A stretch of DNA of 64,000 nt from the NCBI RefSeq assembly GCF_003614185.1, contig NZ_KZ987724.1, forward strand, positions 3,287,319 to 3,351,318, written 5' to 3'. A program made the translations under genes and the position numbers. The notes under the pieces were generated by a model that saw nothing but the letters and a program-made list of their open reading frames with translations, searched no databases and was not told the DNA's origin. Of the stretch, positions 25,488 through 34,603 are shown piece by piece. Every line of letters begins with the position of its first letter. Positions within the stretch are counted from its first letter, which is position 1. The stretch comes from Paenibacillus aceti. Lineage in GTDB: Bacteria > Bacillota > Bacilli > Paenibacillales > Paenibacillaceae.

Positions 25488-27291
25488 AAAATGGTTAACC
25501 CTGCACCATCTGCTCATTTTATTATGTCTATTATTGATTCCACTGCTTATTTACAAAGGAATAGGAATTTCTCAGAAAGTAAGTGCTGTTAAAAAGGCTG
25601 AGGTCTTCTATGGGGAGAAAAATCTGATCGATGCGGAGACCTGGTATCAAGAAGCCCAAAAGAACAGAATGATTCAATATAAGGAAGAGCTGATCGCCTC
25701 TCGATTAGAGGAATTAGCGCCGATCACAGCGATAAAGGACAGCTTGTCCAATATTGCCTCGGAGGCCTCCAAGGCGGCCCATAAAAAAGATTTCGAACAT
25801 CTGATGACCGCCTATACCGAGCTTAAGCAGGTCCGCAGCACCTACCTCAAGGCTGAGGGAGTCTACAGCGAGTATTATAAGCAGCTCTCCAAGCAATACG
25901 GGATCTCGCATAGCTTCACGGACTATTTCCAGCAATTCCGCACCGATCTGTTGAAGCAGTCGCAGCAAAATTTAACCCACCATAATTATGAGAACGAGTC
26001 GTTCAAATGGAAGCTGCTGCGTATCCCCGCCCATTTCTTCGGCACCGAGCAAGAATGGCTCGATGAGCTAAACTCCGTGTTCAAGCAGTACGATGAGGCT
26101 AAGCTGGAGAACCTCGCGACACGCGGAGATATAGAGAATATGCTGCGGCATACCTCCTCGATGCTGAAAGAATACAAGGAACATAGCCATGAGGCTCCCT
26201 GGGTGACAGCCAAGATGGACGCCCTGATGCAGACACAGTTCAATCAGGACTGGAGCCGTGAGGATTACGCCGCCTTCGCCCAGCATGCGCGCCAATTTGA
26301 TACTTTCGCCAGCTCGGCCAATCCCCATTCCAAGGTGCTGACCTACGCCAAGCAGGGGATCGATAAATTGCTGCGCTCCGCCGAGAAGAGTGTGAGAAGC
26401 AGAGATTATCAGACAGCGATCGATCTGTATACGGCGCTCGGTAATTATCAGGATACTAAAGCAGATATCCACGCGGTCGAACTGGCCTGGACAGCCGCCG
26501 AGCCTGTGAGGCTACTGCCTGCACTTAACAATGGGGAAGGATATAAGCATGTTGCCGGAGGGGTAAAAAGATTCGGCTCCAGCATTTACGTCGCTGCTAC
26601 CGATGTGAATAATCAGCTATTCTTTGGCCGCATGAATAATGAGGAAAGTGTGCAAATCTTATCAAATCGGGACTTAACAGCGAACGAGCAAATCCGCAGC
26701 CTGAATATAGATCCGAATCTGAGCACCTCGGACATTCCCGTCGTGACCATCGAAGCGGAGTCTAAGACGCGAACCACACTCTATATCGCTTTTGAAGTGC
26801 TCGAGGATCGTATTTCGCTGCTATATTGGATTGAGGCGGATGACTTAAGTATCCAGACGGACGGAACACTGCAGGTCGTTAATCCAATCGGGGAGGGCGA
26901 GGGGCAGACTGCTATTTTTGAACGTTATGGCGATACCTATCAATTCATCGGAATCAAGCAGGAGTTCAAGGACATCGCCGCCGATGATGTCAGCTTATAT
27001 CCCGATATGCTCGTCCGCTTCACCTGTACAGTCATTTCCCCGAGGACGGGAGAGGCGCTTGCTCAGGGTGAGCAAGGCCATATGATACTCCAGGGCGATC
27101 TCACCTTCAACGAAGGGAAGGCTGTTGTCATTGGGCGCTTTACGCATTACACCGAGCTGATGACCGAGGTTCAGCCTGGGGAAGAAGGCACGGAACCCAA
27201 TGCAAGCTCACCTGATGAGCCTGCTTCAGGCCAACCCGCCACCCAAACCATACGTGTCCCCGTCATCAAAGTAGAGTCCGTGAAGCAATGA
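25477..27291 (+). CDS. Membrane-anchored 604-aa protein with helical repeats
   Basis: The protein begins with a short basic N terminus and one uncleaved membrane helix (LLILLCLLLIPLLIYKGIGI, residues about 12-31), so the rest should be outside. Residues 35-330 are helical with repeat-like segments (KKAEVFYGEKNLIDAETWYQ, RDYQTAIDLYTALGNYQDTK), suggesting TPR-like or coiled-coil packing. From about 345 on the sequence is beta-rich, and the last 35 residues are Pro/Glu/Ser/Thr-rich. The gene overlaps the zinc-ribbon gene by 11 nt and ends the rightward arm. It may be the outer structural partner of the vWA proteins. No known family was recognised. Confidence 0.7.
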   Translation: MTFKKWLTLHHLLILLCLLLIPLLIYKGIGISQKVSAVKKAEVFYGEKNLIDAETWYQEAQKNRMIQYKEELIASRLEELAPITAIKDSLSNIASEASKAAHKKDFEHLMTAYTELKQVRSTYLKAEGVYSEYYKQLSKQYGISHSFTDYFQQFRTDLLKQSQQNLTHHNYENESFKWKLLRIPAHFFGTEQEWLDELNSVFKQYDEAKLENLATRGDIENMLRHTSSMLKEYKEHSHEAPWVTAKMDALMQTQFNQDWSREDYAAFAQHARQFDTFASSANPHSKVLTYAKQGIDKLLRSAEKSVRSRDYQTAIDLYTALGNYQDTKADIHAVELAWTAAEPVRLLPALNNGEGYKHVAGGVKRFGSSIYVAATDVNNQLFFGRMNNEESVQILSNRDLTANEQIRSLNIDPNLSTSDIPVVTIEAESKTRTTLYIAFEVLEDRISLLYWIEADDLSIQTDGTLQVVNPIGEGEGQTAIFERYGDTYQFIGIKQEFKDIAADDVSLYPDMLVRFTCTVISPRTGEALAQGEQGHMILQGDLTFNEGKAVVIGRFTHYTELMTEVQPGEEGTEPNASSPDEPASGQPATQTIRVPVIKVESVKQ

Positions 27292-27431
27292 AGGGGCTGT
27301 CGCGCCACTGCTGGTCGCGTGCCCCATCCCTGCTTGTTCTGCCAGATCGAAGCCCATGGCTGGAGAGCTGAATGGGTCACGATTGTTGCGCAGCAAATAA
27401 CGAACCCTATTTCCGTTAGTGAGCTACCGCT

Positions 27432-27484
27432 AAAAAAGGGGCGTCTCCAAGTCGCAAAAATCGACTTTTGAGACAGCCCCTTAT
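27432..27484. terminator. Bidirectional terminator between the system and ktrA
   Basis: GGGGCGTCTC at 27438-27447 pairs with GAGACAGCCCC at 27470-27480 (one bulge), with an inner AAGTCG/CGACTT stem. A6 precedes and a T-rich tract follows, so it can end transcription from both sides. Confidence 0.8.
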
Positions 27485-27489
27485 CTTGT

Positions 27490-28161
27490 TCAGGAAATAT
27501 TCTCGTTAATCATCATTTCGAATTCTTCAATATTGTCATTGGAGCCGATTATAACCATAATATCCCCGGTTCTTAATTGATCCATCGCCGTCGGGGCTAC
27601 GATCACGCCATCCTCGCGATGAATCGCGACGATACTGCAGCCGTACTGCGTCCGCGGGTGGAGATCACCTACATTCGTACCATGCAGAAACTCCGGAACC
27701 GTCATCTCTACAATACTGTAATTCTTCGAGAGCTGAATATAATCGAGCAGATTGGGCGTGACCAATTGATGTGCCACCCGTATCCCCATATCCCGCTCCG
27801 GGTAAATGACCCGATCCACTCCCAGCTTCTCCAAGGCACGGCCGTGCAGGATGGAGATCGCCTTGGCTACTACAGTATTCAGGCCGAGATCCTTCAACAG
27901 AATCGCCGCTAGTATACTCATCTGAATGTCATTGCCGATAGCTACGATTCCGCAATCAAAATTACGCACTCCTAATGATTTCAGAACTTCCTCATCCGTC
28001 GCATCAGCCACGACGGCATGAGTAAGACGGTCACTCCATTCGTTCACCACCTCTTCATCCCGGTCGATCCCCAGTACCTCATAACCGAGATCCATCAGTT
28101 CCAGTGATAAACTAGCTCCGAAGCGCCCCAGTCCAATCACCACAAACTGCTGTGTCTTCAT
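27490..28161 (-). CDS. ktrA: Potassium uptake regulatory protein KtrA (RCK domain)
   Basis: The 223-aa protein starts with a Rossmann fold (FVVIGLGRFGASLSLEL) that binds ATP/ADP or NAD, and ends with a TrkA-C domain that can bind c-di-AMP. It forms the cytoplasmic gating ring of the KtrB channel. The start was placed at ATG 28161, 10 nt from an AAGGGG site and 13 nt after the ktrB stop. A longer frame running into ktrB is unsupported. The operon is ktrB-ktrA, preceded by a c-di-AMP riboswitch, so the nucleotide probably controls both expression and gating. Confidence 0.94.
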   Translation of the reverse strand: MKTQQFVVIGLGRFGASLSLELMDLGYEVLGIDRDEEVVNEWSDRLTHAVVADATDEEVLKSLGVRNFDCGIVAIGNDIQMSILAAILLKDLGLNTVVAKAISILHGRALEKLGVDRVIYPERDMGIRVAHQLVTPNLLDYIQLSKNYSIVEMTVPEFLHGTNVGDLHPRTQYGCSIVAIHREDGVIVAPTAMDQLRTGDIMVIIGSNDNIEEFEMMINENIS

Positions 28162-28174
28162 TCTCAACTTCCCC

Positions 28175-29521
28175 TTATCCAATAATAATTTTACCTTCCG
28201 GATGTCTATATAATTCTTTGCCCTTCTTAGGGCCAAGCGCAAATGCCATCGTAAGCGGCCCCAGTCGTCCAGCGAACATGGTGAAGCTGAGAATGATCTT
28301 CCCGAAGATTGTCAGCTTGGCCGTCAGCCCCATGCTCAGACCTACTGTACCGAAAGCCGAGGTCGTCTCGAATAGAATACTAAGGAAGCTGGCATCCTCT
28401 GTCGTCGACAATACCATCGACACTGTAATCACGAGGAACAAGGCCAGCATCGTAAGCGTAACGGCCTTGAAGATACGATCTTGAGCCAGCCGATAACGGA
28501 ACAATACGAGATCTGAACGCCCGCGAATCATCGATATCACTGCACCGATCAGGATCATGAAGGTCGTCGTTTTGATCCCGCCCCCGGTAGAGCTTGGTGA
28601 AGCACCGATGAACATTAGAATAACGATAAAGAATTGCGAAGCTTGCCTGAGCGCTCCAATATCCAGCGTATTGGCTCCGGCCGTACGTGCCGTTACCGAT
28701 TGGAAGAAGGATGACCAGATCTTCTCCCCCCAGCTAAGACCGGATAGTGTGCCGCGATTTGTCAATTCGAACACGAAGATCACTAAGGCGCCGATCAGAA
28801 TCAACGACCCGGTCATTGTGAGTACGACCTTGGAATGAAGCGATAATTTGCGATGCTTCCTGAAGTCAACCAGATCTGACAGCACGATAAAGCCGAGACC
28901 GCCCGATACGATCAGGAACATCGTCACCAGGTTAACGATTGGATCGCCAACATACTTCGTCAGGCTCTGATAATGTCCAAACAGATCAAAGCCCGCATTA
29001 TTGAACATGGAGACCCCATGGAATATTCCAAAATACAGCGCACGACCAAACGGCATGTCCAAGGACCAGCGAATCGTAAAAATCAATGCGGCACTGCTCT
29101 CGATCACTAGAGAATAGAGCAGCACCTTGCGGATCAAGCGAACGATCCCTTCCATCGTGTTCTGATTCATCGCCTCCTGCAGCAGCAGACGGTCCTTGAG
29201 CGATATTTTGCGTTTAAATACTAACGAGAACAAGGTGGCTACGGTCATGAAGCCAAGTCCGCCAATCTGAATTAGCAGCATAATAACGACCTGACCAAAC
29301 GTAGAATAATATGTCCCCGTATCCACAACGATCAAACCGGTCACGCAGGTCGCTGAGGTTGCCGTAAACAGCGCATCTACGAATGGCAGAGACTCCCCTG
29401 TCGTGCTTGAAATAGGCAGCATCAATAACAGGGCACCAGTAAGAATAATAGCTGCGAAGCCTAATACTAATATTTGCGGCGGGGAAAATTTGAACCATTT
29501 TACCCACATATTTAACAGCAA
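28175..29521 (-). CDS. ktrB: Potassium uptake membrane subunit KtrB
   Basis: The 448-aa protein has the four repeated membrane-pore-membrane units of the SKT superfamily. Selectivity-filter segments are visible as SATCVTGLIVVDT, NNAGFDLFG, RTAGANTLD and SAFGTVGLSMG. It conducts K+ (with Na+ dependence in some members) and is gated by the KtrA ring. The start is a TTG at 29521 with GGGAG 9 nt upstream; a later in-frame ATG at 29509 lacks a ribosome site. It is the first gene of the operon downstream of the riboswitch. Confidence 0.94.
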   Translation of the reverse strand: MLLNMWVKWFKFSPPQILVLGFAAIILTGALLLMLPISSTTGESLPFVDALFTATSATCVTGLIVVDTGTYYSTFGQVVIMLLIQIGGLGFMTVATLFSLVFKRKISLKDRLLLQEAMNQNTMEGIVRLIRKVLLYSLVIESSAALIFTIRWSLDMPFGRALYFGIFHGVSMFNNAGFDLFGHYQSLTKYVGDPIVNLVTMFLIVSGGLGFIVLSDLVDFRKHRKLSLHSKVVLTMTGSLILIGALVIFVFELTNRGTLSGLSWGEKIWSSFFQSVTARTAGANTLDIGALRQASQFFIVILMFIGASPSSTGGGIKTTTFMILIGAVISMIRGRSDLVLFRYRLAQDRIFKAVTLTMLALFLVITVSMVLSTTEDASFLSILFETTSAFGTVGLSMGLTAKLTIFGKIILSFTMFAGRLGPLTMAFALGPKKGKELYRHPEGKIIIG

Positions 29522-29553
29522 CTCGGGTCACTCCCATCCTTTTTGTAGCAAAG

Positions 29554-29578
29554 AAAAAAAGCACTGGAAATCCAATGC
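29554..29578 (-). terminator. Riboswitch-controlled intrinsic terminator upstream of ktrB
   Basis: On the minus strand GCATTGGA (29578-29571) pairs with TCCAGTGC (29568-29561), with one G-T pair, and is followed by seven T residues. It lies between the c-di-AMP aptamer and ktrB, so it is the expression platform: ligand binding should favour this hairpin. Confidence 0.82.
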
Positions 29579-29598
29579 CTTTTGATTGGTCCCTGCTC

Positions 29599-29735
29599 AA
29601 AGGCCTACGAGGTTAGCTGACGGATTCGGACATGAACGGCTTGCCCTATTCGCTTTGATCCAGGCCGTGAGCCAGGATTAGCGAAATTCACCCCTAAAAA
29701 TCGGTTCCCCCGTTTTCGGTTGAAATTCGGCCATT
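29599..29735 (-). ncRNA. c-di-AMP riboswitch (ydaO/yuaA)
   Basis: The leftward leader of ktrB carries the hallmark blocks of the ydaO/yuaA class in order: CGGGGGAACCG (near 29712-29702), AGGGGTGAATTTCGC (near 29695-29682), AATAGGGCAAGCC, TCCGAATCCGTCAGCTAACC and CTCGTAGGCC (to about 29603). The match to the consensus is very close. In other Firmicutes this class represses potassium uptake genes when c-di-AMP is high, which suits the ktrBA operon here. A terminator follows 20 nt downstream. Confidence 0.93.
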
Positions 29736-30022
29736 TTTATTTATTTGTTATTTCATTATTTTCATTTCATTTTCGTCAAAAGGATTATAAGCCTTATCGC
29801 TAACTATCACAAAGTTTCTAATGGATTAAATAACTCGAAATAGACGTATATGGAGCGAAACTATGATCATGGTACTCTGTTCTCTGAGCTACGCGAGTCA
29901 TAGCCGATGTTATTGCGTCTTTTCGCAAACTATTGTTCGATTGGCGAAGTCCTGTTCCCTATGTTATCTTTAATTGAGCTATATGAACGCCTCTTAAAAA
30001 AAGTATTAAAGGAGTTGTGGAG

Positions 30023-31750
30023 ATGCAAACTACCAAGGGTTCGCCTGGTTCGTTATTAAAACAGCCTAAGGTTCTCTGGACACTGGCTGCCATCGGATTG
30101 GTTGTCTTCTTCGTCATACAACTGCTGCTACCTTCACTCAGTGAATCTCAACAGCAGCTGACTAGTAAGACAATTAGCAAAGCTGAAGCAAAACAAGCCG
30201 CTATTACATTCGCGCAGACAGAGCTCGGGATCAATGGTAATTTTGAGGACGCTCTGGTTACATACGATACGCAGTCCGATTTGTTCGGATACTTGACTAA
30301 GGAAGATCTGGTCGATAAATATGCTAAATCTTATGGCAAGCAATTCCCGTACGACATATTCCATGTTACTTTTACCGACCCGGATGAGATATTAAGCCTG
30401 TTAAGCATTGACGTTAATATGCAAGAGGGCAATGTCGTCGCTTTTGAAAAGGTCATTTCAACGAGTAACGCCGCCAAGCAGGCCTTGCTGGACTATGGGC
30501 GGGAAAATACGGAGTCGCTGATCGCCCGGGAAGGCGATATCAGCCTGGCCGATAAGGAACTGCTGGCACGGCCTTATCTGCAAGCATTGGGCTTCAGCCC
30601 GAACGATCTGCAACTGGCCTCCAGCGAAGGCCAATACGGCCTTCTCTATGAATTGCCGAATTACAAGATCGGACAGTCACAGGCACAGCTCCAATTCCAT
30701 TATGAATACGGCGCGGTGTCTTCTATGTCTTCGCAGTTCACGGTTCCTAAGTCGTACAATGATTATGTCGGGAACCAGAAGATCATCGCCTACATTCTTA
30801 CCTTTGGCGGATATGGGCTATTGACCTTCGTTCTGGCCATCCTGGCCGTTGTATATAGCATTCTGACGAGGGCGCATACCTCTTTTAGACGAGGTCTCTT
30901 CCTGTCTTCTTTATATTTTGTCCTAAGTATGCTTGGAACAATCAATATGCTGCCCTATTTGCAGAAGGATGGCACTAGCGACACTATGCTCATTTTCACT
31001 CTCGCTCTTCAAAGTGTGTTCACTCTCCTGCAGTCCGGAGCGATCTACGTATCTCTGGTCGGCGGCGACGCCTTATGGAGGCAAAGGGGACATATCCTCT
31101 GGCCGAGAGCGAAGGAGCAAGGTTATGGCCGCCATGTGCTGACGGCGATGAAGGACGGCTACGCCTGGGCCTTGATTCTGCTCGGCGCACAATCGATTAT
31201 TTTCCTGATCCTGGAGAACACCATTCAGACCTGGGCGACTACAGATGCTGCACAATCGACTTATAATATGTATCTGCCGCTGCTCTTCCCATTGCTGGCC
31301 TGGGTGGCCGGGATCGGTGAGGAAGCGGTCTACCGCCTGTTCGGGATCGCCATGCTCAAGAAGATGTTCAAGAGTACATTTGTGGCCAGCCTGCTCACTT
31401 CGCTGATCTGGGCCTTCGGCCATACGCTGTATCCGATATATCCGGTTTTCTCACGTCCGATCGAGCTGATGTTTATCGGTTTATTATTCAGTTTCGTCTT
31501 CCTGCGTTACGGGTTTATCACCGCTGTCTTCGCGCATGTTATCTTCGACTCAATTCTGATGGCGATCAGCCTGATGGTGATGGGCGGCGGACTGAATATC
31601 ATCGGCGGTATATTCTATATCGTACTGCCTGCGATCGTCGGCTACCTGATCTATCGCTTCAACCCGAAATATAAGGAGCGTCCGATACCACCACAACGCA
31701 AAGAAGAGGAGCCGTTTATTCCGACTCCTCATCCCGAAGCGAATCTATAA
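30023..31750 (+). CDS. CPBP-family intramembrane glutamic protease
   Basis: The 575-aa protein has a membrane helix at about 15-35, a large outer region to about residue 250, and then a multi-helix C-terminal part with the CPBP (Abi/Rce1) motifs. [11 protein letters not shown] gives the EExxxR motif, FGHTLYP the second, and HVIFDSI the third. Such proteins are membrane peptidases or scaffolds; the substrate is unknown. ATG 30023 is chosen because the AAAGGAG site lies 8 nt upstream; an in-frame GTG at 30017 is only 2 nt from it. The 3' end overlaps the convergent uvrC gene by 35 bp. Confidence 0.85.
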   Translation: MQTTKGSPGSLLKQPKVLWTLAAIGLVVFFVIQLLLPSLSESQQQLTSKTISKAEAKQAAITFAQTELGINGNFEDALVTYDTQSDLFGYLTKEDLVDKYAKSYGKQFPYDIFHVTFTDPDEILSLLSIDVNMQEGNVVAFEKVISTSNAAKQALLDYGRENTESLIAREGDISLADKELLARPYLQALGFSPNDLQLASSEGQYGLLYELPNYKIGQSQAQLQFHYEYGAVSSMSSQFTVPKSYNDYVGNQKIIAYILTFGGYGLLTFVLAILAVVYSILTRAHTSFRRGLFLSSLYFVLSMLGTINMLPYLQKDGTSDTMLIFTLALQSVFTLLQSGAIYVSLVGGDALWRQRGHILWPRAKEQGYGRHVLTAMKDGYAWALILLGAQSIIFLILENTIQTWATTDAAQSTYNMYLPLLFPLLAWVAGIGEEAVYRLFGIAMLKKMFKSTFVASLLTSLIWAFGHTLYPIYPVFSRPIELMFIGLLFSFVFLRYGFITAVFAHVIFDSILMAISLMVMGGGLNIIGGIFYIVLPAIVGYLIYRFNPKYKERPIPPQRKEEEPFIPTPHPEANL

Positions 31751-33662
31751 TTGTCTGTGCAAGCTTGTCACCAATAGAAAGAGGCCGAAAATCTTCGATT
31801 GAGGCCTCTTTTATTTTTTTGAGCGAGCCGAAATGCTTCAGCAGCATTTTACGCCGTTTCTCGCCCACGCCAGGAATGGCGTCAAGCTGAGATACGACCA
31901 TCGATTTAGCGCGCTGTTCGCGGTGGAAGGAGATCGCGAAGCGGTGCACCTCATCCTGGATGCGTTGCAGCAAGTAGAACTCCTGGCTATCGCGGGCCAG
32001 ATGCACCGGCTCCGGCGGATCGCCAATGATCAACTGCGCCGTCTTATGCTTCGTGTCCTTGACCAGACCGCAGACCGGAATGTACAGCCCCAGCTCATTC
32101 TCAAGCACATCCTTGGCCGCAGCCATCTGCCCTTTGCCGCCGTCCATGACGATCAAATCGGGCATAGGCAAATTCTCCTTCAACACCCGTTCATATCTGC
32201 GCCTCACTACCTCGCGCATCGTCTCCACATCATCCGGGCCCTGAACGGTGCGAATTTTATATTTGCGATATTCCTTCTTGGCTGGCTTACCATCGATGAA
32301 GACCACCATCGCGGATACCGGATTGGTTCCCTGAATATTCGAGTTATCGAAGGCCTCAATTCGCGACAGATGCGTCAAGCCAAGAGCCTCCCCCAGGTTC
32401 TCGGCCGCTCTGGACGTTCTTTCCTCATCCCGCTCAATCAGGCGAAATTTCTCATCCAGGGCAACCCGGGCATTCTCAACAGCCATCTGCGTCATTTGCC
32501 GCTTCAATCCCCGCTTGGGAACCAGCGTCTTCACGTTCAGCCAGTTCTGCAGCGCAGCAGCTCCACTCTCCGCATCAAGCAGTTCATCCCTCTCTCCCTC
32601 ACCGGAAGACAGGCTCTCCTGCCCCTCCTGTTCCTCTTGCTTCATCAGTTTCATCTCTGGCAGCAGAATCTCCTGCGGGAGGGCAGGATTATCACTGTAG
32701 TATTGCGTCACGTAGGATAGGAAATCACTATAGGCTTCTCCGTAGAATGGAAACACCGAGGCATGCCGTTCGATCATTTTCCCCTGACGCATGTACAGAA
32801 TCTGCACACACATCCAGCCTTTGTCGACCGCGAAGCCGAATACATCCCGGTTCTTCGCATCATTCATCGTGATCTTCTGCTTCTCCATCAGCGCGTCAAT
32901 GCTACGGATCTGATCGCGTAATTCCTTGGCCCGCTCAAAATAGAGCTCTTCCGCTGCTTCTTCCATCTTGCGCATCAGTTCCTGCTTGATCTCCTCATGC
33001 CCGCCGTTCAAGAAGGAGACGATCTCCGCGATCATCTCTTCATACGTCTGCGGCTGCACTTCCTTCACGCAAGGTGCCAGGCATTGCCCCATATGATAAT
33101 AGAGGCATACCTCCTTCGGCATCACATTGCATTTGCGCAGCGGATACATCCGGTCAAGCAGCTTCTTCGTCTGCTGCGCCGCATAGGCATTCGGATACGG
33201 ACCGAAATATTTGGCCTTATCCTTCAGGATTCTGCGCGTCACTTCCAGCCTGGGATGGGTCTCATTCGTAATTTTGATATAGGGATAAGTCTTATCATCT
33301 TTGAGCAATACATTGTAACGGGGAGAATGCGTCTTAATCAGGTTGCACTCCAGAATGAGTGCTTCCATATTGCTGCCGGTCACGATATATTCGAAGTCGC
33401 GGATTTCCGAGACAAGGCGCTGGGTCTTTCCATCATGACTGCCCGTAAAGTAGGAACGCACCCGGTTCTTCAGTATTTTGGCTTTTCCGACATAGATGAT
33501 CGTGCCGTTCTTATTCTTCATCAAATAACAGCCCGGCAAATCGGGCAGCAGCGCGAGCTTATGCCGGATCGCTTCCAGCGCTTGCTCCTGCTCCTGCACT
33601 TGCTTGGCAAAGGAATCTGAGTTATGTCTATCGCTAATCGTCCTCTCCTCCTCTCTCTTCAC
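31716..33662 (-). CDS. uvrC: Excinuclease ABC subunit C
   Basis: The 648-aa protein has a GIY-YIG nuclease domain near residues 40-100 ([19 protein letters not shown]), a UvrB-binding UVR motif (residues about 230-265), the RNase H-like C-terminal nuclease ([22 protein letters not shown]) and a tandem helix-hairpin-helix end ([16 protein letters not shown]). It makes both incisions in nucleotide-excision repair. The GTG at 33662 is only a provisional start: the best GGAGGAGAGG site lies inside the first codons, so translation may begin slightly downstream. The trxA-uvrC order is the usual one in Bacillales. Confidence 0.95.
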   Translation of the reverse strand: MKREEERTISDRHNSDSFAKQVQEQEQALEAIRHKLALLPDLPGCYLMKNKNGTIIYVGKAKILKNRVRSYFTGSHDGKTQRLVSEIRDFEYIVTGSNMEALILECNLIKTHSPRYNVLLKDDKTYPYIKITNETHPRLEVTRRILKDKAKYFGPYPNAYAAQQTKKLLDRMYPLRKCNVMPKEVCLYYHMGQCLAPCVKEVQPQTYEEMIAEIVSFLNGGHEEIKQELMRKMEEAAEELYFERAKELRDQIRSIDALMEKQKITMNDAKNRDVFGFAVDKGWMCVQILYMRQGKMIERHASVFPFYGEAYSDFLSYVTQYYSDNPALPQEILLPEMKLMKQEEQEGQESLSSGEGERDELLDAESGAAALQNWLNVKTLVPKRGLKRQMTQMAVENARVALDEKFRLIERDEERTSRAAENLGEALGLTHLSRIEAFDNSNIQGTNPVSAMVVFIDGKPAKKEYRKYKIRTVQGPDDVETMREVVRRRYERVLKENLPMPDLIVMDGGKGQMAAAKDVLENELGLYIPVCGLVKDTKHKTAQLIIGDPPEPVHLARDSQEFYLLQRIQDEVHRFAISFHREQRAKSMVVSQLDAIPGVGEKRRKMLLKHFGSLKKIKEASIEDFRPLSIGDKLAQTIIDSLRDEESE

Positions 33663-33675
33663 AGCTTACCTGCAC

Positions 33676-33704
33676 AGAAAACGCCCCCGGACATGCCGGA
33701 GGCG
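33676..33704 (-). terminator. Terminator of trxA
   Basis: CGCCTCCGG (33704-33696) pairs with CCGGGGGCG (33690-33682), with one G-T pair, followed by TTTTCT. It lies between the trxA stop and uvrC, so uvrC needs its own promoter or read-through. Confidence 0.75.
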
Positions 33705-33735
33705 TAGATGTAGCACCTTCTGAATCAGTGGCCAA

Positions 33736-34050
33736 TTAATGCTTGGCAATCATGTTCTTCAGCGCATCTTTGGAGTTCAGACCAACAACCTTATCCACAG
33801 GTTGGCCATCCTTGAACAAAATAAGTGTCGGAATGCTCATTACGCCAAAACGGGATGCAGATTCCGGATTTTCATCCACATTCACCTTCGCGATTTTAAC
33901 GGAGTCGCCCAAGTCGCTGGACAATTCTTCGAGAATTGGAGCAATCATTTTACAAGGACCACACCAAGGCGCCCAAAAGTCAACCAGAACGGTACCTGTA
34001 CTTTCGACTTCGCTATTAAAAGATTGATCGGAAACATTTACTATTGCCAT
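33736..34050 (-). CDS. trxA: Thioredoxin
   Basis: This is a 104-aa single-domain thioredoxin with the active site WAPWCGPC (Cys30 and Cys33), the buried Asp in VDFWA and the cis-Pro in SIPTLILF. It is the general cytoplasmic dithiol reductant. A near-ideal AGGAGGA site precedes the ATG. A TATAAT hexamer on the minus strand (34166-34161) is a likely -10 about 110 nt upstream. Confidence 0.97.
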   Translation of the reverse strand: MAIVNVSDQSFNSEVESTGTVLVDFWAPWCGPCKMIAPILEELSSDLGDSVKIAKVNVDENPESASRFGVMSIPTLILFKDGQPVDKVVGLNSKDALKNMIAKH

Positions 34051-34318
34051 GATATCTCCTCCTTGTATGTTACTGGAATGCCTGCATAAAGCCAGCTAAC
34101 AGCATTCCTTAACTGGTTTGTTATCGGTTAGTATGCGCCATTTGTAGCGCTACGGACTTCATTATAACATAACTTTTTAATAAATGGGAATTCACGTGCA
34201 GACATTATCTTTACAAACTTTAACGGGATTAGGTATACTAAGAATATCCAAATCTCGGTTTGTCTATGATATTTTTAATTGACATTACATAAAATTTGGT
34301 CAAGGAGGCCTCGCCCAT

Positions 34319-34474
34319 ATGGACGCCAACACGCAAGTGAACGACCCGCGCCAGCATATTAACGAAGAGCCACGTAATGATTTCTTCGATTTAATGAACG
34401 GTTTCTTCGGTATGCTTACTTTTATGGCTGTTATTTTCTTCGGTATGGTGATCTTGAAGTTTATCGCCAGCTAG
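34319..34474 (+). CDS. 51-aa single-span membrane peptide (YqzM-like?)
   Basis: This short gene has an AAGGAGG site 10 nt before ATG 34319 and its own terminator. The product has a polar, Asn/Asp/Glu-rich first half (NDPRQHINEEPRNDFFDLM) and one membrane helix (FFGMLTFMAVIFFGMVILKF). The layout recalls the YqzM-type small proteins of Bacillales, but I am not sure of the family. Function is unknown. Confidence 0.7.
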   Translation: MDANTQVNDPRQHINEEPRNDFFDLMNGFFGMLTFMAVIFFGMVILKFIAS

Positions 34475-34534
34475 CAGTTCACTCACCGTCAGCGGCTCTG
34501 CGTGTTAGGCCTGCTGATCCGAATCGACACAGTG

Positions 34535-34584
34535 AGAAGACCCCGGCATTCAATCCCCAGGATTGTGGGCCGAGGTCTTCTTTT
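34535..34584 (+). terminator. Terminator after the 51-aa gene
   Basis: AGAAGACCCCGG at 34535-34546 pairs with CCGAGGTCTTCT at 34570-34581 (one mismatch) and is followed by TTTT. It separates the small gene from the convergent dnaI. Confidence 0.78.
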
Positions 34585-34603
34585 GTTATGATCCTCAGGA
34601 TCT

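Noticed and set aside
28162-28242. An extended N terminus for KtrA
   Set aside because: It would overlap ktrB; the AAGGGG site and family start place translation at 28161.
31833-32720. A 295-codon plus-strand frame within uvrC
   Set aside because: It is antisense to conserved UvrC domains and has no features of its own.
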